Part shown: positions 1 through 10,669 of the stretch, piece after piece
How positions within the stretch are numbered: the first letter of the stretch is position 1
Layout of the letters: every line of letters begins with the position of its first letter
DNA from: Uloborus plumipes
Lineage: Eukaryota > Arthropoda > Arachnida > Araneae > Uloboridae
NCBI GenBank assembly: GCA_038373865.1
Contig: JAXGGA010002972.1
Location: forward strand, 1 to 64,000
Direction: 5' to 3'
Length of the DNA: 64,000 bases
The notes under the pieces: model-generated
The model's database searches: none
The model's input: the letters and a program-made list of their open reading frames with translations, nothing else
Told to the model about the DNA's origin: nothing
Translations under genes and position numbers: made by a program

Positions 1-197
1 AAACGTACTTGTTTTTAGTGTAAAGGGGAAAACAGCTGAGTTTTTTATTCTCCCCCCCCCCCTCTTTTTTTTTTGAAAGATTAAATGTTGGTGTAAATGA
101 CACTTATGTGTTTTTTACATAAATTTAACGCATCCGTTAAATTTTTTCGTACGCTTTTTCCTTTTAAATGAATTCAGACTGCATTTGGGAAATTCAG

Positions 198-1362
198 CAG
201 GGGTGCCCATTAGGGTGGGGCGAAAAATAAAAAGTTTTTCAGATCAACTTCTAATAGTTGCCAAAAGTTGTCTTTGGTAATAGTTAGCTTTTGTGCAAAA
301 TTTGAGAAAAATTGGTTAATATCTTCAGGGGGCGCTGCGATCGCAAAGTTTTACCATAGCTTTGTTATGGATTTTATGGTTAAAATATCAAAAAGAATGC
401 CTTTAGCTAGTCTCTTTGCGTTTTTTTTTTACTCAAAGGATGTTTTCATGCATTAAAAGCACATGAAATGACTCACAAACATTATTTTATATGAAAAATT
501 TATATTTCAAAAAAATCACTTTTTTTCACGTTTTTATTTCTTTTTAAATGCTTGAAATATAAATGTATCATATAAAATATTTTTTTGTGAGTTATTTCAT
601 ATGCTTTGAATGCATGAATATATCTTATGAGTAAAACAAATGCAATGAGATTAGCTAACGGCATTATTTTTCATATTTTAACCATAAAATCCCGATAAAA
701 GCTATGATAAAACTTTGCGATCGCAGCGCCCCCTGAAGATATTAACCGATTTTTCTCAAATTTTGCACAAAAGCTAACTATCACTAAAGACAACTTTTGG
801 CAACTATTAGAAGTTGATCTGAAAAACTTTTTATTTTTCACCCCACCCTAGTGCCCATACCCCCCCCCCCCAAGCTCAATGGCGCAATTCCCCCCCCCCC
901 CAATTTTCCTCAACCCTATTGTGATTTTTATCCATCTTTTTTATTTATTTTATTTTTAAATATTTATTTATTCTTTTAAATATTATTTATTTATATTTTT
1001 TAATATTTTTATTTTTATTTAATTAAAACTATTATTTTTTTGTATATTATTAATATTTTTAAAGTACTAATTATGTTCATGGGAATAGAATCGCTTTTTT
1101 TCCCTTTTTTTCCAGAAATTCCACGCACACACACACACATACACACACAAAATAAATAAATAAATAAATAATAAAGAAATAACTTAAGTTAAAAAATAAA
1201 TTAATGAATAATTTACATTAAAAATCAATAAATAATTTTATTAAAAAATAAATAAATAATTTAAATAAATTAGTAAATTAGTTTTTAAAAAATCCCCCCC
1301 CCCCCAATTTTGATGACTCAACTTGCGCCATAATCCCCCCCCCCTTCCTGTGGGCACCCCTG
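198..1362 (-). mobile_element. Family B copy 1, hAT-type non-autonomous element, split by A1
   Basis: The ends read CAGGGGTGCCCA and TGGGCACCCCTG, a hAT-like inverted repeat. The flanks AAATTCAG and GGATTCAG resemble a decayed 8-bp TSD (6 of 8 match). The interior is AT-rich with long C runs next to both ends, and orientation is opposite to copies at 4900 and 32273. It is interrupted by palindromic element A1. Non-coding. Confidence 0.8.
211..850. mobile_element. Family A copy 1, hAT-type long-TIR foldback element
   Basis: A 640-bp element starting TAGGGTGGGGCG and ending with its inverse. The two arms are complementary for roughly 200 bp or more, so a transcript would fold into a long hairpin. 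The perfect 8-bp TSD GTGCCCAT (203-210 and 851-858) lies inside family B copy 1. This shows hAT-type insertion and that A1 is younger than its host copy. No coding capacity. Confidence 0.92.
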
Positions 1363-1372
1363 GGATTCAGCA

Positions 1373-1546
1373 CATAGGCGGCTCGTACAAGGAGGCGACT
1401 GCCCCTCACCTCCAAAAGTAAAAGAACCTCGTCCCCTCATTTTTTCAGAGTAAAAATCTTATGATCGATTGACATTCGTTTTTACTGTAATGTACGGAAA
1501 TGTAGTTTGATTGGGGAAAAAAATTAACACCTCAATAACAAAGTGT
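1373..1546 (+). mobile_element. Family D copy 1, partial hAT-type element
   Basis: Begins CATAGGCGGCTCGTAC and is similar for over 100 bp to the complete copy at 5852. The right terminus is not found: the homology stops at the solo LTR that follows. Interpreted as a 5' fragment interrupted or truncated by the LTR. Confidence 0.55.
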
Positions 1547-1550
1547 ATAC

Positions 1551-2155
1551 TGTAACGACTCCGTAGCACCTTCAACTTTCTTAAATGAGCATTCCAATCT
1601 TGAGGAAGTAACTATAAATTTATTTACAAGTATGTACACTATTTACAATAAAGCAGGAAACAATTGCTAAACATCCAGCAATTAGGTAGCAAAACAGTAC
1701 ACTGTACTCTCAACAGTAACTCAGCACCACGTATCAAACGTGAACAGTAATTAAGCAATTACAAAAGCAAAACAACCATTCGCCAAGCGAACGAAAACGA
1801 GCATCTCAGAAATCCCATCTGAGAAAAACTAACTGACTTGTGTTCAAGGCCAGCTATTTATACACGAAACGAATTCCCGACAACATTCTAGTAAAATCTG
1901 GAATATTTTGTTTCATTCATAACTTGAACAATCCATTCACAAATTCTAGTGATAAAAAGAAAAACCACGCGAAAATGTCTTCACGCTTATCAAAGTTAGG
2001 GCAAGTGTAAAAACTACTAAGTGTTTCAGGGTCGGTATACAGATGATAAAAGTGATATCTTCAGATACATTTGCAACAAGTCGCCAGATAAAACCAAAAC
2101 TAATGAAAATAAAGCAAGGCAGGAAAAACCACAACTATTTACAAGATTTGTAACA
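1551..2155 (+). mobile_element. Solo LTR, Ty3/gypsy-like, copy 1
   Basis: Begins TGTAACGACTCCGTAGCACC and ends TTTGTAACA (TG...CA). It is flanked by the 4-bp repeat ATAC (1547-1550 and 2156-2159). A second copy at 8078 has the same ends and its own 4-bp TSD. No internal retroelement sequence is adjacent, so this is a solo LTR left by recombination. The gypsy assignment rests on TSD length and ends only. Confidence 0.82.
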
Positions 2156-2179
2156 ATACTTATAAAGCTCAATCATATA

Positions 2180-2354
2180 CTATCGGCCCCGCTTAAACGA
2201 ATACTGTAGGTTCCAAGAAATATAATTCGATTAAACGGGGTATTCGATTAAGCGGGGATCTTTAACATTGCGTCTATGGCATCGGTTCCAAAATATTTTA
2301 TTCGTATAAGCGAGGTATTCGTTTATCCGTTACCCGATTAAGCGGAGACGACAG
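2180..2354. mobile_element. Family G, pogo/Tigger-type MITE
   Basis: Short element between TA dinucleotides. The left end CTATCGGCCCCGCTTAA and the right end, inverted CTGTCGTCTCCGCTTAA, match as TIRs. The interior repeats the theme 'attaaacgggg / gattaagcgggg'. About 175 bp, non-coding. Confidence 0.7.
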
Positions 2355-2442
2355 TATTATCCAGGCATGAATATTTTCTAAATAAACGAAGTAAGCAGAA
2401 ATATTTTAAAATTTTTAGTGCATATTTTAGGCATTTGAGTAC

Positions 2443-3114
2443 CAGGGTCGTAACCAGACTTTGGTTTCGGGGACTGTTTTGCCATGCCCAGTTTTCGTGA
2501 AATCTATGTGACCAATCAAATTCGATTTCGGTTCTATTCTGCTGGTTTTGTTGTATTAGGTTATTTTAATGAGGTGATGCTGCTTAAAGGGCAGTAACAT
2601 AAACAGATGTAAAAAAGTGACTAATCTATTAAATTAAAAAAGAGATATGATGAGTACATTTCATTACTTCCCCCCTGTTAAATGTTCGTCTTTTAATAAC
2701 TCAAAATTACGGCTGCGTGTTATACTTAAAAACATGTAGTCGAAGTTTTTCTCTTTAAATTCATATTTTATGACACTCGTATAATGTTTGAAATGTAGAG
2801 TTAGGTACTTTCAAATTTAAATGATTTTGGTGTTTTGTGAGATTTTTTCAAATTTTGAAGGATTGTTTTGTAAGAAATGATGTTCGCGCCATAATTACAA
2901 TAAAGATAAACACTGCAGATGAAGCACTGAATTAGTATAATTATTCAATCTATTTTTCAGATAAATTGAAAAACATATTCAAAAAAATTGAAAAAAAAAA
3001 AAAAGTAGTAATAGCATTTTTTTTTTTTTTCAATTAAAGAGCACTTTTTGGAAGTTTTCCAAATTTTCGGAGGGTGTTTAAACTCTAGAAATCCACCCCT
3101 TCAATACGGCCCTG
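2443..3114. mobile_element. Possible hAT-type element, decayed (TT)
   Basis: Left end CAGGGTCGTAACCAGAC and inverted right end CAGGGCCGTATTGAAGG form an imperfect TIR. The flanks TTGAGTAC and TCAAGTGC agree at only 5 of 8 positions. The interior is AT-rich with poly-A and poly-T tracts and no ORF. Boundaries are plausible, not proven. Confidence 0.5.
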
Positions 3115-3150
3115 TCAAGTGCATATTTTAATGATTTTTTATTGAATATA

Positions 3151-3377
3151 CCGTAAAGTCGGGTTACTTGGACCCTTGGGGTTACTTGAGCCCATTACAG
3201 TAAAATGATAAAATCAAGGTTTGGTACTTATTAGTTGAAGACTTCCACATAGTTCCTCGTTTCTCCGCTAGGTAGAAGCACGCTGCAGTCTCTAACGCTA
3301 GTACCAAACCCAGATTTTATCATTTTACTGTGGGCTCAAGTAACCCCCTTGTGGGTCCAAGTAACCCGACTTTACGG
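3151..3377. mobile_element. Family H, TA-inserting MITE
   Basis: TIR of about 30 bp starting CCGTAAAGTCGGGTTACTTG at both ends, flanked by TA (3149-3150, 3378-3379). A second palindromic block, around 'attttatcattttactg', extends the pairing. Tc1/mariner- or pogo-type by TSD. Non-coding, 227 bp. Confidence 0.8.
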
Positions 3378-3390
3378 TAACCCGGGCTCC

Positions 3391-4262
3391 AGAGCATTTT
3401 TTAACATAGGGACTAGGCGACACTAATGTCGCCTAGTGATGAAAATTTATCGCCTAGAAAATGCAAAACAGAGTCACTAGGCGACATTGTAAAATCCAAC
3501 ATTTGGTCACTCCTAGTTTTCGTAAACGGAATTCTTTCTTTCTCTTTTTTCCCCTTCCTAAAAGCCTCCACCGTTTCTCCTACAGCCTCCAACAAAACCT
3601 GTTTCTTTTTCTGCCTGGTTGATGTTGATAAACAGATCGTGGCCCAAAGCGGTGTTACATCTTTTTAGATTGAATACAGTACAGAACCTTTTATCCGGGA
3701 ACCAAAATACCGGGAAACCAGTAAACCGGCAATATTTTGTCGATTTTTCCGCCACTTTTTAAAATACGCATTTTCGGCAATTTCTAAAAAATGAAGAGCT
3801 TTTTTTTTTTCTTTTGAAATACTTAAATGAATATGAACAGTTTCTTCATAAATACCATATAAGTGGCATATATAGCTCAGAAATTTTTAATATTGTAATA
3901 TCTATAAGCACTTCTGGATCGTTTTCTCTTCAGATTTTAAGATGCATTACTATTTGTTATAGTAACTTGGGTTTTATAAACAATTGGCAAATATCGCTTC
4001 GTAGCGATTCAGAAAACCGGGAAATTCAATTATCCGGAATAGCTGTGGTCCCAAACATCCCGGATAATCGGTTCTCTACTGTATAAGTTTACAAAGATTG
4101 GGTAAAATTTTCCTTTCTTTTTGAAATGTTATTTTTAAAATTAAAAACATTTTTTTTTTGTAAAATTTTATATCTATTTTGGGTCTCCCCCCCCCCCGAC
4201 ACATTTAATGACAGACAACCGCCCCGTGTCGCCCAGTGAAAAATCCTTAAAAAAATGCTCTG
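3391..4262. mobile_element. Family I, hAT-type MITE carrying C1
   Basis: Ends (C)AGAGCATTTTTTAA and inverted CAGAGCATTTTTTTAAGG. The 8-bp TSD CGGGCTCC is at 3383-3390 and 4263-4270. The motif 'TAGGCGACA' recurs several times close to the ends. Family C copy 1 (3677-4081) sits inside, so the element itself is about 465 bp. Confidence 0.8.
3677..4081 (+). mobile_element. Family C copy 1, pogo/Tigger-type MITE
   Basis: Starts CAGTACAGAACCTTTTATCC and ends with the inverse of CAGTAGAGAACCGATTATCC, flanked by TA. Near-identical relatives lie at 5428 and 42136. No transposase; the short frames in it are incidental. Nested in family I. Confidence 0.88.
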
Positions 4263-4270
4263 CGGGCTCC

Positions 4271-4891
4271 ATTATTTATTTTTCAGTGTCATTTTCAGTA
4301 TCTTCTACAAAAACTTTTGACGCTATCTTCTAGTTAACGTTTTTGTTTTTAAGTAACGATTTTAACTCTGAGAACCATCAACTGCTAAAATCTCATTTGC
4401 CTTTCCTCATCTGAGCTAAAATTTCACGTCTTCGATCAAAAGTCACGTGACCCTTCGATTGTGCGACATCGGCCATCGACAAACAAACAAACGCAGCCCT
4501 CTCCTTGTTTGTTGTCATTTTCCGAGTTGAGTGGTGCTTGCTGGCCCATTTCGGGGTTTTCGAACCTCCCAGGAAGTGGAGGAAAAAAGAGGTGGGGATT
4601 CGGAAAACAACCCCTGAACCGGTTTCTCGTTCCTTCTTAAACCAGTGTTTGGAGCTCAGGTGTTTTTGTTGACAAACCTCGAAGGTCACTTAGAGGTGAC
4701 TCCCGTAGCAGTGGACGGACTGATGAATGAATTTCTCTCCGCCTGCTGATGGAAGAAAAATGCTTTGTCTTCCAAGAATGTCCGCAAGAGTTCAAACCCT
4801 CACCCTTCGAACTCGAAATACTGTGCGTGGAATGGGTGGTCTGTTTTCTTGGAGCAAATCCGTTGCAGTGAAATTTCATTTCAACGAATAC
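4271..4891. other. GC-richer unique-looking stretch, function unknown
   Basis: About 620 bp with clearly more mixed base composition than the flanking elements. It contains CACGTG (in 'gtcacgtgacc' near 4441) and short open frames on both strands. One minus-strand ATG frame ends near 4397 and encodes 27 residues (starts MADVAQSKG, ends MRKGK). I see no recognised domain. It may be a fragment of a host promoter or exon, or an uncharacterised element. Confidence 0.35.
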
Positions 4892-4899
4892 CAATACAG

Positions 4900-5422
4900 C
4901 AGGGGTGCCCACAGGGGGGGATTATGGCGCAAGTTGCGCCATCAAAATTTTTGGGGGGGATTTTTAAAACTAATTTATATATTTATTTATTTAAATTATT
5001 CATTAATTTATTTTTTTAATTTAAATTATTTGCTGATTTTTTTGAAATAAAAATTATTCATTTATTTATTTTTTTAAATCAAATTTTTTTTTATTTCGTT
5101 ATTACAATTTTTTATTTATTTATTTCCTGTGTGTGTGCTTGGAATGTCTGGAAGAGAACAAAAGCGATTCTATTCCGCGCATAATTAGCACTTTTAAAAA
5201 ATTAATAATAAATAAAAAAATAATGGTTATAATTTAAAAAAATAAATAAATATTTAAAAAATAAATATTTAAAAAAATAAATAAATATTTAAATAAATAA
5301 ATTAAATTATAAATTTAATAAAAAGAGGGGTAAAAATAAAAAATAAAAAGCACAAGAGAGTTGTGAAAATTTGGGGGTGGGGGAATTTGCGGCATTGAGC
5401 TTGGAGGGGATGGGCACCCCTG
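4900..5422 (+). mobile_element. Family B copy 2, hAT-type MITE
   Basis: CAGGGGTGCCCA...TGGGCACCCCTG with the perfect 8-bp TSD CAATACAG (4892-4899, 5423-5430). The left part carries 'ttatggcgcaagttgcgcca', a small internal palindrome. The centre is built of TTTATT/AAATAA runs. The TSD includes the first bases of family C copy 2, so it inserted at that element's very edge. Confidence 0.9.
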
Positions 5423-5427
5423 CAATA

Positions 5428-5830
5428 CAGTACAGAACCTTTTATCCGGAACCAAAATACCGGGAAACCAGAAAACCGGCAACATTTTGTCGATTTTTCC
5501 GCCACTTTTTAAAATACGCATTTTTGGCAATTTCTAAAAAATGAAGAGCTTTTTTTTTTTTCTTTTGAAATACCTAAATGAATATGAACGGTTTCTTCAT
5601 AAATACCATATAAGTGGCATATAGCTCAGAAATTTTTAATATTGTAATATCTATAAGCACTTCTGGATCGTTTTCTCTTCAGATTTTAAGATGCATTACT
5701 ATTTGTTAGTAACTTGGGTTTTATAAACAATTGGCAAATATCGCTTCGTAGCGATCCAGAAAACCGGGAAATTCAGTTATCCGGGATAGCTGTGGTCCCA
5801 AACATCCCGGATAATTGGTTCTCTCTACTA
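5428..5830 (+). mobile_element. Family C copy 2, pogo/Tigger-type MITE
   Basis: Near-identical to the copy at 3677. The left TIR CAGTACAGAACC is intact, with its first bases also present at 4897-4899 because of the family B insertion. The right TIR is damaged: an extra CT, and the expected terminal TGTA is lost. Confidence 0.82.
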
Positions 5831-5851
5831 CAACGAAATGTCTGACACTGA

Positions 5852-6291
5852 CATAGGCGGCTTGTAGAGGGGGGCGACAGACCCCTCATTTTCAACAGGA
5901 AAGGGGCCTTTCCCCCTCAATTTTCAGAGCAAAAAACTAATGATTGATAGAAACTCTTTTCTACTCAGTGGATTGATTTATTTTATACGAAAGCAAAAGT
6001 TGCAAATTCCAAAAATGGATTTTTTTTCAAGGGTTTTCATAAGAATGGAACTTAGAATCAGAAGGCGAATGTCTGCGGTGGCCATATGTCTTAATTTTTG
6101 AGGCCATATTTCACATTTTTGAATAGGTCATTTAATCATTAGTGTCAAAATTGAATAATATAACAAAATTGAAAAACACACACACAAAAAAAAAAAAGAC
6201 TTCAGAGGTACTGTCTTCTAGCGTTCTAGCCCTCCTCCCACGCATACGTTACTTTTGACCCTCCACTTTTTTGGTACACCAGCCGCCTATG
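5852..6291 (+). mobile_element. Family D copy 2, hAT-type MITE
   Basis: TIR CATAGGCGGCT at both ends and the perfect 8-bp TSD GACACTGA (5844-5851, 6292-6299). Interior includes G/C-rich subterminal runs and a CA/A tract near 6178. Complete and non-coding, 440 bp. It serves as reference for partial copies at 1373 and 48112. Confidence 0.9.
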
Positions 6292-6549
6292 GACACTGAA
6301 ATAACTTTTCAGTCCCCATTTACTCGGCATTACATTGCTGGAAATATAAATTACAACGAAATTTCCGTTACAACAAATAAAAGGATTCCTTGAAGTTGTT
6401 GTTTCGGGAGTTCACTATATTTTACTTATGAAATAAGGTGTAGTTATGTATTTCTAAAACTTAAAATTATCGTGTAAATTCCGTCCGGAGTTTTTTTCAA
6501 ACAGTCCCTTGCCACAAATTCAAAGTTCCAATAGAAAAAAAATCTCTTA

Positions 6550-6827
6550 GGGCCCTGCTCCACATTGACGTGAAGCAGAAACGTAAAATGGATTAAGGGC
6601 CATGCTCCACATCGACGTAAAGCAGAAAAATTAGGCAGAAGCGTAAAATTTATTCAATGGTATTCCTATGGAAAGTACCCGGATTTTCGGTTTCTGCCTT
6701 CAGTTTCGGTCGCGTTCTACGCTGATGTGGAGCATGGCCCTAAATGGTGTTCCTATGGAAAGTACCCGGATTTTCGGTTTCTGCCTTCGGTTTCGGTCGC
6801 GTTTTCTGCTGATATGGAGCAGGGCCC
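6550..6827. mobile_element. Family K outer copy, PIF/Harbinger-type MITE
   Basis: TIR GGGCCCTGCTCCACAT at the left; the right end reads ATATGGAGCAGGGCCC. The 3-bp TSD TTA is at 6547-6549 and 6828-6830. It interrupts J1 at a site where J2 reads 'ctataactttt', an empty-site paralogue that confirms the boundary. A second K copy is inserted inside it. Confidence 0.9.
6597..6740. mobile_element. Family K inner copy, PIF/Harbinger-type MITE
   Basis: 144-bp element with TIR GGGCCATGCTCCACATC and the 3-bp TSD TAA (6594-6596, 6741-6743). It is inserted within another K. The flanking halves of the outer K align with its own interior (e.g. 'atggtattcctatgg' and 'atggtgttcctatgg'). Confidence 0.9.
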
Positions 6828-7343
6828 TTACTCTCGCAAATGTTTTTTGGCATGAAGTTAAACGCGATCAGTGTGAAGTTGCCGAAATAGCTGAGAACGG
6901 TGTTGAAACGCCACTTTGTTTAGTTTCCGAGCCACATTTGTGATGAAAGTATGCATCTTGGTCGTTGTGAAAACAGTCCTCTGTTAAGTAATTTTATTAA
7001 TGTTAATAAGTTTTATTATGAGGCATATTATTTATTATGTCCATGATTTGTGTCTACTTGTATAGGTAGTTTCGTCACAAATTATGTTCCAATAATTTTG
7101 CAAAAATTACGCAACTAATTGCAAATGCACAGTCCCCTGCCTTGTTATACTAGGCGGAAGACTTGCATCCTGTCATGATTTATCAGAAAAACACAAACTT
7201 CAATTGGCCCTCTTTCGAACCAAAGTAATAGATTCATTTCTAGAGCAATAGAATTATAATTATACGAACATTAAAAAAAAAACACCAGAATACAGATTCT
7301 GTATGGAAAATGACGAGTTAACAGAGAATCGCCCTCATATGAA

Positions 7344-7753
7344 TCTTTATCTGAAAAATATGCATGATCTAATTTTATATTTATGATCTTTGAAATAGTT
7401 TCTACTTTCTCTGATTTGATTCCCCCCTTCCCCCTCATGATTCATCTTAAACTGTGATCTTCGAACAACAATAAACTAGATTTAGTGTGCAAATTCGAAA
7501 GTTCAAGTGGTTGAAAACCCGGAAGAAGGAAGCTGAGTTGTTTACTTCCTGCCGACGCCCAACTCCCGATCGGAGAGGCTCGATTCCATATTATTGCTTC
7601 AATTGTAAAATATTTGAACACTCGAAAATGAAACTAACTTGTTTCGAAATAACAGTTGAGGGTTTAATAAGATTCATGAAAGTGAAATTTATCGCCAGCA
7701 ATGCACAATGACTTTCCTTCTACATTAATAAAGTTGGCTTAGATAAATCTTCA
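7344..7753. other. No feature recognised
   Basis: AT-rich sequence between J1 and L. Short frames only, with no TIR, tRNA or domain signal that I can see. Confidence 0.5.
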
Positions 7754-7761
7754 ATCCAGTC

Positions 7762-8852
7762 CAGTGGCGTATCAAGGAATTGATTTTGGGGGGTGCACAT
7801 CGAGCATCGACACAGTGATGAGAAAGGAAAAAAATCAAGAAATATGGTGAAACTTTAAAAACGCAGTCTTTCGATTTAATTTTTTCTATCGAACGTTGCT
7901 CAAAGATTTTTTTTTCTTTTTTTTTCACAAAAATGAATATCATGCAAGAACAATTAGGCGCGGGTACATCGCTCATTTTCCGCTTACATTTCCACAATTA
8001 CAGAATAACAATTAGTTTTGCTTCTTATTGTCGAAAACAGAAAATAATATGACAATATTTCAGTGTCCATAAAGTATTGTAACGAGTCCGTAGCACCTTC
8101 AACTTTCTTTAAATGAGCAGTCCAATCTTGAGGAAGTAACTATAAATTTATTTACACGTATATACACTATTTACAATATGAGCAGGAAACAATTGCCAAA
8201 CATCCAGCAATTAGGTAGCAAACAGTACACTGTACTCTCAACAGTAACTCAGCACCACGTATCTAACGTGAACAGTAATTAAGCAATTACAAAAGCAAAA
8301 CAACATTCGCCAAAGCGAATAAAAACGAGCACTCTCAGAAATCAACATCTGAAAAGAACTGACTGACTTGTGTTCAAGGCCAGCTATTTATACACGAAAC
8401 GTAGTTTCGATAATGTTCCAGCAAAATCCGGAGTATTCCAAATCATTCATAACTTGAACAATTCCATTGAGAAAGTTCTAGCGATAGAAAAAGAAAAAAA
8501 AAGAAAACACTCCGAGCGAATAATGTCTTCACGCTTATTAAATGCAGGGCAAGTGTAAAAACTACAAAACGTTACAGGGCCGGTATACAAGTGATAAAAG
8601 TGATATCTTCAGATACTTTTGCAACATGACGTCAGATAAAACCAAAACTAATGAAAATGATGCAAGGCAGGAAAAACAACAACTATTTACAAGATTTGTA
8701 ACAGTATTTTTCATTGAAAAAACCTAAAGCATATTTACATGAAGGTTACATGTTTTTTCAAAATTCGGTGCCACCATTTTTTATAGTCTTACAAAATCTT
8801 GGGGGATGGGGGGTGCATTGGTCCCTTGGCACCCCCCGTGGATACGCCACTG
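7762..8852. mobile_element. Family L, hAT-type element carrying a solo LTR
   Basis: TIR CAGTGGCGTATC at both ends and the perfect 8-bp TSD ATCCAGTC (7754-7761, 8853-8860). Subterminal sequence is 'ggggggtgcac' at left and 'ggcaccccccg' at right. Without the nested LTR it is about 460 bp. Non-autonomous. Confidence 0.92.
8078..8703 (+). mobile_element. Solo LTR, Ty3/gypsy-like, copy 2
   Basis: TGTAACGAGTCCGTAGCACC...TTTGTAACA with the 4-bp TSD GTAT (8074-8077, 8704-8707). Strongly similar throughout to the copy at 1551. Inserted in hAT-type element L, hence younger than L. Confidence 0.88.
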
Positions 8853-8860
8853 ATCCAGTC

Positions 8861-9777
8861 AGAGGGCACACTCGAGTTGCGCACCGGGCAACCCTAAGAA
8901 GGGGTTGTCCAGCAAGAGAAGTTATCGCTGATCATGATTTGCGCCCTTACTTCCCCCCGAACCAAGAATTATCTCAAGTTCGCAGGGGTTGCCACTCCTG
9001 CATCTTTATCAGTGAAAGTCTCGTTGGCGAAGATAAATGAAACGTAAATTGAATTTATTTTTAACGCGTTTGAAAAAAAGTAAAAGACAATTAATTGAAT
9101 TTTTTAATTAAATTTCTTCTGTTCACCTGATTTCTTTTGTACAATTTGACCTTTTTGGAAAAGTTTAGGAGTGTACAAATATCACGGAATTGAAGCTTTG
9201 TCACAGATCCGGACATCAGCGGATTTTATGGGGGTTGGGGAAGGGGGCTCTCCTAAAGAAGCAAAATTAGTTCATCTGCACCATTAAATATTTTTTATTT
9301 ATGTCTTCACAACACGAGTAGGAGGTTAAACTATTTAGCATAGACAAAACATATTTGAATAAAATCAATTTGTTTTGCTAAAGGAGTAATATTGCAGTGC
9401 AGTCAGCTGTTAGTGTGAAATGATAATATATAAAGCTGACTAATTTGGAATTCAAGGGTACTTAATATCGTGAATGTATGCATGTGAATTATCGTACTAT
9501 TTTGGTAAGACTATAAAGTTAGGTAGCTAATTATCTTGAAACGATTTACGACTACATTCGAAGTGAGTTAGTATGTAATGTTTCTGAGCATTAGGCTTTA
9601 AGGATTTTTTTAAAAACATTTTAATGGGGCCTCATGAGAACTTTTTTTTTCAACTGTAAAAAATAAAATTTTTGTGTTTTAAACCAAAAACTATTTCTGT
9701 ATCTGTCCCTGGTTCTAGTCATTTCAAAAATACGATACCGTGACTTTAAAAAACTTTCTTGTAGCTCCGCTGTTAAG
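8861..9777. other. Low-information AT-rich stretch
   Basis: Begins with about 150 bp of more mixed composition ('cgagttgcgcaccgggcaac' region), then AT-rich sequence. I see no inverted termini, RNA gene or domain-bearing ORF. Confidence 0.45.
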
Positions 9778-9781
9778 TAAT

Positions 9782-10665
9782 GGGCGATTCTCTGTAAACT
9801 GGTAATTGGCTGTCCGGACTGAGTATTTTAAAAATAATAAAGTGTAATAAAGTAATTATCGCTCTTAATACAAGTAAAGCATTAATACTTTGTTGCCCAA
9901 TTGTATTTGGAGTGATAACAATTTATTTTTTTTTTCTAGAAATTATCTAAGCGCCAAAAACACAGTCCCCTGGCTGTCCCAAAATTTGGTAATTAATATC
10001 TAAAAATAGAATAATGAAGCTATATTTTTCTTATGAAATAAGGTATAATTACGTGTTTCTAAAACTTAAAATTATCATGTAAATTCTGTCCGGAGTTTTT
10101 TCAAACAGTCCCCTGCAACAAATTCAAAGCTGTAATATGAAAAATCTATAACTTTTGCAAATTCTTTTTGGCATGAAGTTTAAAGTAATCAGTGTGAATT
10201 TGCCGAAATCGCCGAGAACGGCGTTGAAACGCTACTTTGCTTAGTTTGAGAGCCACATTTGTGATGAAAGTATGCATCAGGGTCGTTGCGAAAACAGTCC
10301 TCTGGGAAGCGATTTTATTAATGTCAATTTAATTATAAAACATATTAGTTATTATGTCCACGATTTGTGCCTAAATTTATAGGTAGTCTCGTAACTAATT
10401 ATGTTCCAATAGTTTTGCAGATATTACGCAACAAAGAGCAAAAACACAGTCACGTGGCACAGTCCCCTGCCTAGTTATACTAGGCGGGGGACTTACCCCC
10501 TGTCATGATTTATCGGAGAAACACAAACTTCAATTGGCCCTCTTTCAAACCAAAGTAATTGACTCATTTTCTGAGCAATAGAATTATAATTATACGAACA
10601 TTTCAAAAAAAACCGTGCCCGGACAGATTTCGTGTGAAAAATGACGAGTTTACAGAGAATCGCCC
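9782..10665 (+). mobile_element. Family J copy 2, complete TIR element with 4-bp TSD
   Basis: Perfect 19-bp TIR GGGCGATTCTCTGTAAACT at both ends, flanked by TAAT (9778-9781, 10666-10669). The motif CAGTCCCCTG or a one-base variant occurs about five times inside. No ORF of note, so non-autonomous. I cannot assign the superfamily with certainty. Confidence 0.88.
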
Positions 10666-10669
10666 TAAT

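Larger units (their letters stand above)
6414..7340 (+). mobile_element. Family J copy 1, 5'-truncated TIR element with K inside
   Basis: Matches J2 (9782-10665) from about 'ctatattttacttatgaaat' to the right terminus 'aacagagaatcgccc' near 7340. The left third of the element, including the left TIR, is missing. The recurring motif CAGTCCYCTG/CAGTCCCTTG is present. It is interrupted by the self-nested K elements. No coding capacity. Confidence 0.8.
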
